16,590 nucleotides of DNA from Comamonadaceae bacterium (GCA_013298415.1 JAAFHN010000011.1:1-16590), one strand, 5' to 3'. Positions 1 through 6,827 are shown, counted from the stretch's first letter. The notes: generated by a model from the sequence alone, not told the origin. Translations and numbers: made by a program.

Positions 1-7
1 GCACACC

Positions 8-934
8 ATGTCAAACCTCCTCGATCTCCCCTGCTACTTGAACGGCGAACACACCACGCTCACCCAGGCCAAGGTCTCGGTGATGGATCGGGGCTTCATT
101 TTTGGCGATGGCATTTACGAAGTGGTGCCCGCCTACGCCGGCGTGCCCTTTCGGTTTGACGAGCACTTTGCCCGCATGGAGCGCGGCTTGAAAGAGCTGC
201 GCATCCCCAACCCCATGACGAAGCCCGAATGGCATGCGCTGATCTCAGGGTTGATATCAAAAATCGTAGCAACAAATGATGTAAATACTAGGACAGTGTG
301 GCAAAAAGACGCTGAAAATGCCCCTGCACAGCTGGTTTACATCCAAATCACGCGCGGCGTGGCCATGCGCGACCACGTGATGGTGAGTGGCCTCACACCC
401 ACCGTGTTTGCCTTTGCCAACCACGCCAAGTTGCCGAGTGCGGAGCAGCGCACATCCGGCGTGGCTTGCGTGAGCGCAGAGGATTTCCGCTGGGCCAAAG
501 CGCACATCAAATCCACGAGCCTGCTGGGCGCAGTCATGTCACGCCAACTCTCAGCCGACCAGGGCGCGCTTGAAACCGTGATGTTCCGAGGCGATACGCT
601 CAGCGAAGCGGCCGCCAGCAACGTCTGGGTGGTGCAAGGCGGCAAAGTGCTCGGGCCAAAGAAAAACAACCTCGTGCTCGAAGGCATCCGCTACGGTCTG
701 ATTGAGAGCCTCTGCGCCCAAGCCGGCATCGGCTTTGAGCTGCGCAACATCAGCCGAGAAGAAGTCTTCTCAGCCGACGAACTCTTCCTATCGAGTGCCA
801 CCAAAGAAGTGCTCCCGATCGCCACACTCGACGGCAAGGCCGTCGGCATCGGCAAAGCCGGGCCCGTGGCAACGCGCTTGCAAGCGCTGTACCAAGGCGA
901 AAAGGCCAAGGTGTTGGCGGCGGCTAGCACGTAG
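8..934 (+). CDS. dat: D-amino-acid transaminase (class-IV PLP aminotransferase) carrying an in-frame repeat insertion
   Basis: This 308-residue protein is a fold-type IV PLP aminotransferase. The D-alanine transaminase type interconverts D-amino acids and 2-oxo acids, for example supplying D-glutamate and D-alanine in the cytoplasm. The N-terminus (LPCYLNGE..., then VMDRGFIFGDGIYEV at residues 25-39) is the family's typical opening, so the start at position 8 looks complete. The PLP lysine is K168 in AHIKSTSLL, and the late SEAAASNVW segment (199-207) fits the cofactor phosphate region. The family usually has about 280-290 residues. The excess maps to residues ~84-107, between a helix and the AQLVYIQITRG strand, where a low-GC repeat element encodes KIVATNDVNTRTV. 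The same element lies in ntrC. Only 7 bases lie upstream, so promoter and RBS cannot be judged. It converges with the MFS gene. Branched-chain aminotransferase or aminodeoxychorismate lyase are less likely alternatives. Confidence 0.9.
   Translation: MSNLLDLPCYLNGEHTTLTQAKVSVMDRGFIFGDGIYEVVPAYAGVPFRFDEHFARMERGLKELRIPNPMTKPEWHALISGLISKIVATNDVNTRTVWQKDAENAPAQLVYIQITRGVAMRDHVMVSGLTPTVFAFANHAKLPSAEQRTSGVACVSAEDFRWAKAHIKSTSLLGAVMSRQLSADQGALETVMFRGDTLSEAAASNVWVVQGGKVLGPKKNNLVLEGIRYGLIESLCAQAGIGFELRNISREEVFSADELFLSSATKEVLPIATLDGKAVGIGKAGPVATRLQALYQGEKAKVLAAAST
253..301 (+). repeat. Short AT-rich element, copy A (in frame inside the transaminase gene)
   Basis: The core is 266-301, starting GTAGCAACAAATGATG and reaching GGACAG at 291-296. 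It is preceded by the perfect palindrome TTGATATCAA (251-260). By my count the 36-base core matches copy B in ntrC at 30 positions and copy C at 28. The first core base is the first base of codon 87, so the element reads V-A-T-N-D-V-N-T-R-T. It is visibly poorer in G+C than the surrounding gene. Confidence 0.85.
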
Positions 935-985
935 ACACGGCAAGGCGACAGGCGCCAAATCAAGCTCCGCCAGCGAACGCCGGAC

Positions 986-2227
986 TCAGCTGGCCCGCAA
1001 CCGCCAAAACCCAAAGCTCGCGACGCAGCCTATGGCAGCGGACAGCCAGAGGGCGCTGCTGCCCCAGGCGGTGAGGGCCAGGCCGAAGGCGAAGGGGGCG
1101 AGAGAGCCGGCGACTTTGGCTGGCATGAGCAAGAGGCCTTGGCGGCGGCCGTAGCCTTGCGCGCCGAAGAGGGCGAGTGGGAGCGTGCCTTTGACGACCG
1201 TGATCATGCCGTTGCCCGCGCCGTGAACGATGGCAAACACTGGCGCAGCTAACGGGGCGGCAATAGGGCCTGCGATGAGGAGCGATGCGGCAGCAACGGG
1301 ATGGGTGGCGGCGGCGATGCGGGCTGACCAGAGCGGATGCACTTTGCGCATCACGCCGAATTCCAGCACGCGGCCAGCCACTTGGGCCGGGCCCATCAAC
1401 GCGGCGAATCCGACGGCCTGCGCGGCGCTCAAGCCTGTGCTTTGCAAGATTTGCGGCAAGAGCGTGGCAATCGAGCTGCCCAGAAAGCCGGTGCAGGTGA
1501 ACACGATGGCGAGCCAGATGAAGGTGTGGCGGCGGTCGCTTTCTGATGCCGGGGGCACCGAAGCGGGCGGACGACTTGCCTCGCTTTCTACGGCCCCGGT
1601 TGCCCTTTCGGCTTTCGCGGCATCCACGGCTTGCGCAGCCAGGCTGGACGCAACCGCCACAGGCTGGGCGCGGGCGAGCAAGCTGTAGAGCGGCAACACC
1701 AAGAGCAGATGCAAGCCCGCCCAAGCCCAGCACGCGCCGCGCCAGCCATAGGTCGATTCGAGTGCGAGGGTGATCGGCCAGCCAACCGTGCTGGCAAAGC
1801 CCGCGATCAGGGTGACGCCGGTGATCGCATTGCGCGCGGCTTGGCCATGCAGGCGCACGAGGCCCGCGAAGGCTGTGTCATACAAGCCCGCGCCCATGGC
1901 GAAGCCGATCACGATCCACGCGGCGAGCACGCCCACCCAATTCGTGGCGAGTGCCAGCAATGCCAGGCCCGCTGCAAACAGCCAGCACGCGGCTTGCAGC
2001 ACGGGCCTGCCGCCCAGGCGATCCACGATGCGGCCCGTGAACACGCCCACGCCGGAGCCGATCAGAAGCGCCATGGAAAGTAGGGCAAACACGCTGCTGC
2101 TGGCCAAGCCCGTGTCTTTGGCCATGGCGGGGGCGAGCACTGACGGCAGGTAGAAACTGGAAGCGAATGCCACCGTTTGGCCCACGCCAAGTAACACGGT
2201 GTCTCTTCGGATCGGGCTGCTCAGCAT
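986..2227 (-). CDS. MFS transporter, 12 predicted membrane helices
   Basis: The 413-residue protein is almost entirely hydrophobic, with two halves separated by a polar Ala/Glu/Ser/Pro-rich loop at about residues 205-242, as expected of a 12-helix major facilitator permease. The MFS motif A region is visible as GRIVDRLGGR (65-74) between helices 2 and 3. The conserved start of the second half lies near IVFTCTGFLGSSIATLLPQ. No substrate-specific motif is recognisable. It is probably an inner-membrane secondary transporter for a small organic solute or drug. The gene lies 173 bp downstream of ntrC on the same strand, separated by a GC-rich tandem repeat, so co-transcription is possible but not shown. 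No strong Shine-Dalgarno precedes the ATG. A 774-bp reading frame on the same strand (960-1733) is a frame shadow. Confidence 0.85.
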   Translation of the reverse strand: MLSSPIRRDTVLLGVGQTVAFASSFYLPSVLAPAMAKDTGLASSSVFALLSMALLIGSGVGVFTGRIVDRLGGRPVLQAACWLFAAGLALLALATNWVGVLAAWIVIGFAMGAGLYDTAFAGLVRLHGQAARNAITGVTLIAGFASTVGWPITLALESTYGWRGACWAWAGLHLLLVLPLYSLLARAQPVAVASSLAAQAVDAAKAERATGAVESEASRPPASVPPASESDRRHTFIWLAIVFTCTGFLGSSIATLLPQILQSTGLSAAQAVGFAALMGPAQVAGRVLEFGVMRKVHPLWSARIAAATHPVAAASLLIAGPIAAPLAAPVFAIVHGAGNGMITVVKGTLPLALFGAQGYGRRQGLLLMPAKVAGSLAPFAFGLALTAWGSSALWLSAAIGCVASFGFWRLRAS

Positions 2228-2289
2228 GGCCCGATCATCTCGCGATTGCGGCGAGGCAGGCCAATGTCTGTCGCACTTGTGATCGCGCT

Positions 2290-2373
2290 GTGGGCTTCGA
2301 CAGGCTCAGCCCGAACGGGTGAGGCGGACACCCCGAACGGACGAGGCGGGCAGCCCGAACGGGCGGGGCGGAC
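2290..2373. repeat. GC-rich intergenic repeat: TTCGACAGGCTCAGCCCGAACGG-type unit with a 22-bp tandem array
   Basis: CCCGAACGG occurs at 2310-2318, 2332-2340 and 2354-2362, an exact 22-bp period. Each is followed by a variant of GTGAGGCGGACA. The array is preceded by GGGCTTCGACAGGCTCAGC (2292-2310). From memory, the latter is a very common dispersed intergenic repeat in proteobacterial genomes. It fills much of the ntrC-MFS gap. I see no gene and no clear intrinsic terminator in 2228-2400. Confidence 0.8.
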
Positions 2374-2400
2374 GGCTGATGCGAAGTTCGCAAAAGCCGC

Positions 2401-4035
2401 TCAATCTTCCAGACCCAGGTCTTGGATTTTTCGGGTGATGGTGTTGCGACCGATGCCGAGTTTTTGCGCGGCTTCGATGCGGCGGCCCTTGGTGTGGGCG
2501 AGCGCGGCCAAGATGAGCTTGCGCTCGGCCTCTTGGATGAGCGTGTCCCACACTGTCGCGTGGTTGGCTTGCAGGAGATCGTGGGCTTGGGCGCTTAAGG
2601 CCTGAGCCCACGATTCGGCCGCAAGGCCCTCGCCAGGGGTGCCGACGCCGATGCCACTGACTGAAGCGGCCCCATCGACCGCTCCGCCACCGCCACCGCC
2701 ACCGCCGCTGATCAGCGGTCGTGGCGGTTCAGTCGAGCTTTCAGTGACCAATTTCGAGGGATTTAACCCCTCTGTCCTGGTATCTGCATCACTTGTTGCT
2801 ACAAAATTGGGAGCGTTACGCGCTGGCAACTTTGCACCCTCGCCCACCGCTTGCAGCACCTCGGGCGGCAAATCCTTAGGCCCGATCACCTGGGCAGGTG
2901 CCATCACGGTGAGCCAGTGGCAGATGTTTTCCAGCTGGCGCACATTGCCCGGAAAGTCAAACTGAGCGAGCGCAGCCAGCGCTTCTTCGCTGATGCGCTT
3001 GGCCTCCACGCCAAGCTGGGAGGCGCTGGCGGCCAGGAAGTGTTTGGTCAGCAGCGGGATGTCTTCGCCACGTTCGCGCAAGGAAGGCAGGCGCAGGCGA
3101 ATCACGTTCAGGCGGTGAAACAAATCTTCGCGAAAGCTCCCTGCCTTCACCCGCGCTTCCAAATCTTGGTGCGTGGCCGCAATCACACGCACTTGGCTTT
3201 TCACGGCGCTGTGCCCGCCCACGCGGTAGTAATGCCCGTCAGACAGCACCCTCAGCAGCCGCGTTTGCAGATCGAATGGCATGTCGCCGATTTCGTCGAG
3301 GAAGAGCGTGCCGCCTTCGGCCTGCTCAAAGCGGCCTCGGCGCGAGGTTTGCGCGCCGGTGAACGCGCCGCGCTCGTGGCCGAAAAGCTCGCTTTCCAGC
3401 AAGTCTTTCGGGATCGCTGCGGTGTTGATCGCCACAAAAGGGCCGTCTTTGCGCGGGCTGTGCTTGTGCAGCGCGCGGGCGACCAGCTCTTTGCCGGTGC
3501 CCGATTCGCCCGTGATCAGCACCGTCACGTTGCTTTGGCTCAAGCGGCCAATCGCGCGAAACACATCTTGCATCGCACCGGCTTGGCCCAGCATCTCCGG
3601 CGCGGCGGGCGAGCGCTCGGTTGCCACCGCCTCGCGCTGGCTTTCTTCGCTGGCGCGGCGAATCAGCTCCACGGCCTTGGTTAAGTCGAAGGGCTTGGCC
3701 AGGTATTCAAACGCACCGCCTTGGAAGGCGGATACGGCGCTGTCCAAATCGGAAAACGCCGTCATGATGATCACCGGCAGCGCAGGATGCGCCACTTTGA
3801 GCTTGGAGAGCAAATCCAAGCCCGAGCCGCCGGGCATGCGGATGTCGCTCACCAGCACCTGCGGGCCGGGCTCGGCGCTCGGGTCGTTGGCGGCGTCGAG
3901 TGCTTGCAGCACATCGCGGGCATTGGCGAATGTGCGCACTGGCATTTGCTCGCGGGCCAAAGCTCGCTCCAGCACGAAGCGGATGGAGGGATCATCGTCA
4001 ACGATCCAAATCGGTTTGGCTTGCATAAATCCCAT
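2401..4035 (-). CDS. ntrC: Nitrogen regulation response regulator NtrC (sigma54 enhancer-binding protein)
   Basis: NtrC is the cytoplasmic activator that, when phosphorylated by NtrB, forms AAA+ oligomers and opens sigma54 promoters such as glnA. In this 544-residue protein the receiver domain spans 7-125, with the acidic cluster VDDD (12-15), phospho-acceptor D64 in VSDIRMPG, T92 and K114. The AAA+ domain spans ~147-395, with Walker A GESGTGKE (176-183), the sigma54-contact GAFTGA loop (223-228) and Walker B LFLDE (244-248). A Fis-type HTH is at the C-terminus (~500-544, ending RNTITRKIQDLGLED). The linker between AAA+ and Fis (~396-490) is unusually long. It holds the repeat-encoded FVATSDADTRTE (411-422) and an eight-glycine run (444-451). 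NtrC proteins usually have about 460-520 residues. The start may be M4 (4026), since family members begin close to KPIWIVDDD and neither ATG has a good RBS. It follows ntrB by 27 bp, as in an operon. Confidence 0.95.
   Translation of the reverse strand: MGFMQAKPIWIVDDDPSIRFVLERALAREQMPVRTFANARDVLQALDAANDPSAEPGPQVLVSDIRMPGGSGLDLLSKLKVAHPALPVIIMTAFSDLDSAVSAFQGGAFEYLAKPFDLTKAVELIRRASEESQREAVATERSPAAPEMLGQAGAMQDVFRAIGRLSQSNVTVLITGESGTGKELVARALHKHSPRKDGPFVAINTAAIPKDLLESELFGHERGAFTGAQTSRRGRFEQAEGGTLFLDEIGDMPFDLQTRLLRVLSDGHYYRVGGHSAVKSQVRVIAATHQDLEARVKAGSFREDLFHRLNVIRLRLPSLRERGEDIPLLTKHFLAASASQLGVEAKRISEEALAALAQFDFPGNVRQLENICHWLTVMAPAQVIGPKDLPPEVLQAVGEGAKLPARNAPNFVATSDADTRTEGLNPSKLVTESSTEPPRPLISGGGGGGGGAVDGAASVSGIGVGTPGEGLAAESWAQALSAQAHDLLQANHATVWDTLIQEAERKLILAALAHTKGRRIEAAQKLGIGRNTITRKIQDLGLED
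2684..2719 (-). repeat. (CCACCG)n simple repeat and adjacent 14-bp palindrome inside ntrC
   Basis: On the + strand CCGCCACCGCCACCGCCACC and flanking bases (2684-2708) encode the glycine run of the NtrC linker. Directly adjoining is the perfect palindrome CCGCTGATCAGCGG (2706-2719). Unit changes of 6 bp would keep the reading frame and only alter linker length. Confidence 0.8.
2767..2815 (-). repeat. Short AT-rich element, copy B (in frame inside ntrC)
   Basis: Read on the - strand, the core runs from 2802 (GTAGCAACAAGTGATG) through GGACAG (2777-2772). It is preceded by CGCTCCCAATTTT and followed by the imperfect hairpin AGGGGTTAAATCCCTC. It matches copy A at 30 of 36 core bases. The first core base is the first base of codon 412, the same phase as in copy A, and it encodes V-A-T-S-D-A-D-T-R-T in the AAA+/Fis linker. 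Confidence 0.85.
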
Positions 4036-4062
4036 CGATCAGCCGTGGCCCTGAGCTGTGGC

Positions 4063-5148
4063 TTACGGCAACGGCAAAAACACCTTGAAGATACATCGCC
4101 CCGGGCTGCTGTCGCATTCGATCATGCCGTGGTGTTGGTGCACAAAAGTCTGCGCCAGCGTGAGCCCCAACCCCGAGCCGCCTTCTCGCCCACTCACCAG
4201 TGGGTAAAACATGCGCTCGGCCATCTCGGGGCTCACTCCTGGGCCGTTGTCTTGGATATGCAATTCCAGTGCCAAGCGGTGGCGCTGGCGCGCAATCGTG
4301 ATTTGCCGGGCGATGCGGGTTCGCAAGCTGAGCCGCGCCGTGCCCGCATCGCGCTCTTGCTTCATGGCTTGGGCTGCGTTTTGCGCAAGGTTCAGCACGA
4401 CTTGAATGAGTTGCTCTCTGTCGCCGCGAAACTCGGGAATCGAGGCATCGTAGTCCCTCACCACCGTGAGACCCTTCGGAAACTCGGCCAGCACCACCGA
4501 GCGCACGCGCTCCAGCACCTCGTGGATGTTGACCACCGTGATCACATGGGGCTTGCGGTGCGGGGCCAGCCAGCGATCCACGAGCGTTTGCAGCCGATCC
4601 GCCTCGTGGATGATGACTTGCGCGCACTCTTGCAGCTCGCGGCTCTCTACTTCCATCTGCACGAGTTGCGCCGCGCCGCGAATGCCGCCAAGCGGGTTTT
4701 TGATCTCATGCGCCAAGTTGCGCATGAGTTCCTTGTTGGCCTCGGTTTGATCGAGCAAGCGCTCTTCGCGCTCGTGGCGGCTTTGGGTTTGCAGCTCAAT
4801 CAGCTCGATCACGAAGCGCGCGGGATCATCGGTTTGAGAGAGGATGGCATGGCATTCAGCCTCTTCAGCCGCCGCCTGGCCGCTGGCGCTGGCGGCTTTG
4901 AGCACCATGTCAAAGCGCATCGCGGCAAATTCATTGGCGCGGGCTCCGGCGAGTGCGTTTTGCAGCAGTGCCGGGTCGGCCAGGTGGCCAGCCAATCCTG
5001 TGCCCAGCAGCAACTTGCGTGAGATGCCGAGGCGTTGCTCCAGCGCCGTGTTGGCGAATTGAACGTCGCCATTCGCGTCAAGCACCGCCACAAGGCTGAC
5101 CAAATGGTCAAAGGCAAGCCAGTTCAGCGCAGACTGCGACGGGGGCAT
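4063..5148 (-). CDS. glnL: Nitrogen regulation sensor histidine kinase NtrB (GlnL)
   Basis: NtrB is the soluble, PII-controlled kinase/phosphatase of NtrC. The 361-residue protein has no membrane segment. Its PAS-like sensor domain lies at ~5-120 (LVAVLDANGDVQFANTALEQ). The H-box is NLAHEIKNPLGG with phospho-acceptor H147. The ATPase N-box NLAQNAAQA (253-261) and G-boxes DNGPGV (300-305) and GGSGLGL (323-329) are intact, so an active kinase is expected. It lies 27 bp upstream of ntrC in the usual ntrBC operon order. No Shine-Dalgarno precedes the chosen ATG (the leader ends CCCATCTCCCC), but no alternative start fits the N-terminus better. The 144 bp upstream hold a terminator for the previous gene and a probable repeat copy. 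I could not assign a promoter. Confidence 0.95.
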   Translation of the reverse strand: MPPSQSALNWLAFDHLVSLVAVLDANGDVQFANTALEQRLGISRKLLLGTGLAGHLADPALLQNALAGARANEFAAMRFDMVLKAASASGQAAAEEAECHAILSQTDDPARFVIELIELQTQSRHEREERLLDQTEANKELMRNLAHEIKNPLGGIRGAAQLVQMEVESRELQECAQVIIHEADRLQTLVDRWLAPHRKPHVITVVNIHEVLERVRSVVLAEFPKGLTVVRDYDASIPEFRGDREQLIQVVLNLAQNAAQAMKQERDAGTARLSLRTRIARQITIARQRHRLALELHIQDNGPGVSPEMAERMFYPLVSGREGGSGLGLTLAQTFVHQHHGMIECDSSPGRCIFKVFLPLP

Positions 5149-5162
5149 GGGGAGATGGGTTC

Positions 5163-5208
5163 GCTATTTATTTTGAAGCATCCAAATGAGAAAACACCTG
5201 GACAGGTA
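5163..5208 (+). repeat. Probable short AT-rich element, copy D (upstream of ntrB)
   Basis: The core begins at 5175 (GAAGCATCCAAATGAG) and ends CCTGGACAGG. It aligns with copy A at about 25 of 34 positions, needing two single-base gaps. A GCT/AGC arm pair (5163-5165 and 5176-5178) flanks the AT-rich spacer, as in copies B and C. It lies directly upstream of the ntrB start and may overlap its promoter. It is weaker than copies A-C. Confidence 0.5.
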
Positions 5209-5216
5209 AGCGATTG

Positions 5217-5246
5217 AAGCAAAAATCAGGCCAATTCGAGCCTGAT
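5217..5246 (-). terminator. Intrinsic terminator after the DUF4124-like gene
   Basis: Stem arms ATCAGGC (5225-5231) and GCCTGAT (5240-5246) enclose an 8-nt loop. Read on the - strand the hairpin is followed by TTTTTG. It lies 47 bp past the stop of the 5293-5913 gene and before ntrB, so it separates the two transcripts at least partly. Confidence 0.7.
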
Positions 5247-5292
5247 GCGGGCTCGTTCAGCGGTGCGAGCGTGGTTTGCGGTCTGCGCTTGC

Positions 5293-5913
5293 CTAACGCA
5301 GCGGCGCAACAGCCCCGGCACCGGCACCCGGTGCAGCGCTGCTGCTGGAAGGCAGCCGGCCGATCTCACGCTTGAGGCTCGTCACATCTGTTTCAGTGCG
5401 CGCGATGGCAGATTTCAAATCAGCCACGCGATCCAGGTAACGCTGGTGGTTGCGAAACTCTTCGCCGCGCTTCTCAGGCTCACCGCTGTTGAACTCGCGC
5501 TTCAAATCGGCGAGCTTTTCTTCGGTTTTCTTCAACTCGCCTTCCAAGATCAGACGGGCATCGCTGTCGCGCGCACGTTGCTCCGCGCTGTCGGTGCGGG
5601 TGTTGGAAGCAGTAGCGGCGGGGTTTGCAGTGCTCGCGGCGCGGGGTGTGGCTGAGGGCGCAGCGGCCGGAGGAGCCGAAACAATGGTGACGGCAGCGCC
5701 TTGAATCACCTTGCAGCCCAGAGATTTGGCCTTGGCTTCGTCATTCGTGTATTCATTGCCAGGGCAGCGGTAGACGTTGTTTTGAGCCTGCGCGCCGGTG
5801 CTGGCCGCGCCGAAAGTCACGCCCAAGGCTACTCCCAAAGCAGTAGCAGCAAATGCTTTAGATGCTTGGACAGTGGGCTGATTTGGCTTCAAAACGTCGT
5901 TTGGTGAAGGCAT
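5293..5913 (-). CDS. Secreted DUF4124-like protein with a C-terminal coiled coil, between glnA and ntrBC
   Basis: The 206-residue protein has a signal peptide, with a hydrophobic stretch at ~21-38 and probable cleavage after AQA (41-43). A short mature N-terminal module follows with two cysteines, C50 in VYRCPGNEYTN and C67 in LGCKVIQG, which resembles DUF4124-type periplasmic modules. Next come an Ala/Pro/Thr-rich linker (~76-106) and a charged heptad-like coiled coil (~108-186). Function is unknown. From memory, small genes of this type sit between glnA and ntrB in several betaproteobacteria. A nitrogen role is only suggested by position. GGAG lies 8 nt before the ATG, and a sigma70-like promoter lies upstream. 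The codons for residues ~12-29, in the signal peptide, coincide with an antisense copy of the short repeat element, which is odd for a conserved leader. Confidence 0.75.
   Translation of the reverse strand: MPSPNDVLKPNQPTVQASKAFAATALGVALGVTFGAASTGAQAQNNVYRCPGNEYTNDEAKAKSLGCKVIQGAAVTIVSAPPAAAPSATPRAASTANPAATASNTRTDSAEQRARDSDARLILEGELKKTEEKLADLKREFNSGEPEKRGEEFRNHQRYLDRVADLKSAIARTETDVTSLKREIGRLPSSSSAAPGAGAGAVAPLR
5828..5878 (+). repeat. Short AT-rich element, copy C (antisense to the signal-peptide codons)
   Basis: The core 5843-5878 (GTAGCAGCAAATGCTTTAGA onward, with TTGGACAGTGGG) matches copy A at 28 of 36 bases. It is preceded by the arm pair GCTACT (5828-5833) / AGTAGC (5842-5847), a perfect 6-bp inverted repeat. 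It lies opposite in strand to the gene it occupies, unlike copies A and B. Confidence 0.7.
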
Positions 5914-5961
5914 GTGGGCACTCCAATCCCGGCTGGGCTTCCGCCCAAGCGCCGGAAGTGC

Positions 5962-5990
5962 AGTATGAAGTAAAACTTGAAGTATTGCAA
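5962..5990 (-). promoter_or_regulatory. Candidate sigma70 promoter for the DUF4124-like gene
   Basis: On the - strand TTGCAA (-35, at 5990-5985) and CATACT (-10, at 5967-5962) are 17 bp apart. Each matches the consensus at four of six positions. Transcription would start roughly 40 nt before the ATG at 5913. The local AT-richness stands out from the surroundings. Confidence 0.4.
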
Positions 5991-6048
5991 GTAAGTGCTT
6001 ATGGCGTAAGGTTTTTACTCGATTCGCATCAGATTGGCTTTTGGTTTT

Positions 6049-6208
6049 GATGGCGTTCCACGCGGGTTGGTTTCGTTTTGGGGTGGTGATGGTGAGTGCC
6101 CCGGCGGGCTGGCTTTGTTTTCCTCCAGAGAGGTGTTTGGTGTCGGCGGTTAGCCCGGCGGGGCTTTCGCTTCTTTCCTCCGGAAGGTTGGTTTGGTGTC
6201 GGGTCTCG
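6049..6208. repeat. Imperfect ~54-bp tandem repeats next to the inverted element
   Basis: CCGGCGGG at 6101 and 6155 starts two units with a 54-bp period. Both share the blocks GGCTTT, TTTCCTCC, AGGT and TTTGGTGTCGG. A more diverged partial unit (GCGGGTTGGTTTCGTTTT) precedes them from about 6062. No coding signal was found. The array abuts the left copy of the large inverted element. Confidence 0.65.
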
Positions 6209-6395
6209 CCCCGACAGGCGATCTACTTTTTGTCCGGCGACAAAAAAGTAGCCAAAAAACGCCGCCCCGCTGTGCGCCTTGTCCTGCGGTACTCGCTTTT
6301 GGCGGGGTCTGCGCAAACTCGCTCGCTGCGCTCCCTCAAACAGTGCGCAGCCCTGATCCGCCAAAAGCTCCGTTCCTCGGGGCGCACAGAGGGGC
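6197..6395 (+). repeat. Structured ~190-bp repeat, left copy (three-stem long hairpin)
   Basis: In order it contains: hairpin TGTCGGG/CCCGACA; hairpin CTACTTTTTGTC (6223-6234) / GACAAAAAAGTAG (6239-6251); and a long nested hairpin. The nested hairpin has stem 1 CTGTGCGCC (6270-6278) with GGCGCACAG (6381-6389), stem 2 GCTTTTGGCGG (6295-6305) with CCGCCAAAAGC (6358-6368), stem 3 CTGCGCA (6309-6315) with TGCGCAG (6344-6350), and a 28-nt apical loop (6316-6343). The inverted partner is at 6518-6709. Confidence 0.8.
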
Positions 6396-6517
6396 ACTCA
6401 CCTTTTCCGCAGCTTCGCGTGGCTCGCTGCGCTGAGCAACCATCTGCAAGTTCGGCCAGGCACGGCATGGCTGCTCCGCCCAGCGAGCGAAGCAAAGCTG
6501 CGGGCCAAGCGAGGGCC

Positions 6518-6709
6518 CCTATCAACGCCCCGAGAAGCGCAGATTTGGGCGGACAAGGGCGTCGCACTGTTTGAGAGAGCGCAGCGAACGAGTTTGCGAC
6601 GACCCCGCCCAAATCGAGCATCGCAGGAAAAGGCGTTGATCGGGGCGGCACTTTTGCTTACTTTTGCTGCCGGGCAAAAGTCAGTCGCCCGCCGGGGCGA
6701 GACTCGGCC
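6518..6709 (-). repeat. Structured ~190-bp repeat, right copy (inverted)
   Basis: On the - strand it has the same architecture as the left copy, with no length change in the long hairpin. On + coordinates stem 1 is 6521-6529 with 6632-6640 (ATCAACGCC/GGCGTTGAT). Stem 2 is 6542-6552 with 6605-6615 (GATTTGGGCGG/CCGCCCAAATC). Stem 3 is 6560-6566 with 6595-6601 (CGTCGCA/TGCGACG). The loop is 6567-6594. A short hairpin ACTTTTGC/GCAAAAGT (6660-6667, 6674-6681) corresponds to the AT-rich hairpin of the left copy. Confidence 0.8.
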
Positions 6710-6790
6710 TCACCAAATCCAAAAAAAAGAAGAAGCAAAAGTACACCAACCAAGGCTGCTGCCAGCGAGGAAGAACCTGCGCGCAACCAG

Positions 6791-6827
6791 GTCAGAAAAG
6801 AAAAACGGCGACCAAAGTCGCCGTTTT
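6791..6827 (-). terminator. glnA: Intrinsic terminator of glnA
   Basis: Arms AAAACGGCGAC (6802-6812) and GTCGCCGTTTT (6817-6827) form an 11-bp stem with a 4-nt loop. Read on the - strand the hairpin is followed by a TTTTTCTTTT tract. It begins 26 bp after the glnA stop codon. Confidence 0.9.

Noticed and set aside
3721..5022. 433-codon open frame on + opposite ntrB/ntrC
   Set aside because: It is antisense to two unmistakable genes, is rich in Arg, His, Gln and Ala as expected of a GC-rich shadow frame, and shows no recognisable domain.
5961..6012. Possible sixth copy of the short AT-rich element
   Set aside because: The sequence AAGTATTGCAAGTAAGTGCTT resembles the core only with several shifts; it is better explained as an AT-rich promoter region.
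6041..6574. 177-codon + frame and overlapping 142- and 122-codon - frames in the glnA-DUF4124 gap
   Set aside because: They run through hairpins, tandem units and inverted repeats, have no RBS or protein motif, and their presence on both strands reflects the palindromic sequence.
6101..6709. CRISPR-like array or transposon ends in the repeat island
   Set aside because: Units are imperfect and adjacent without unique spacers, and there is no cas gene, transposase or target-site duplication.
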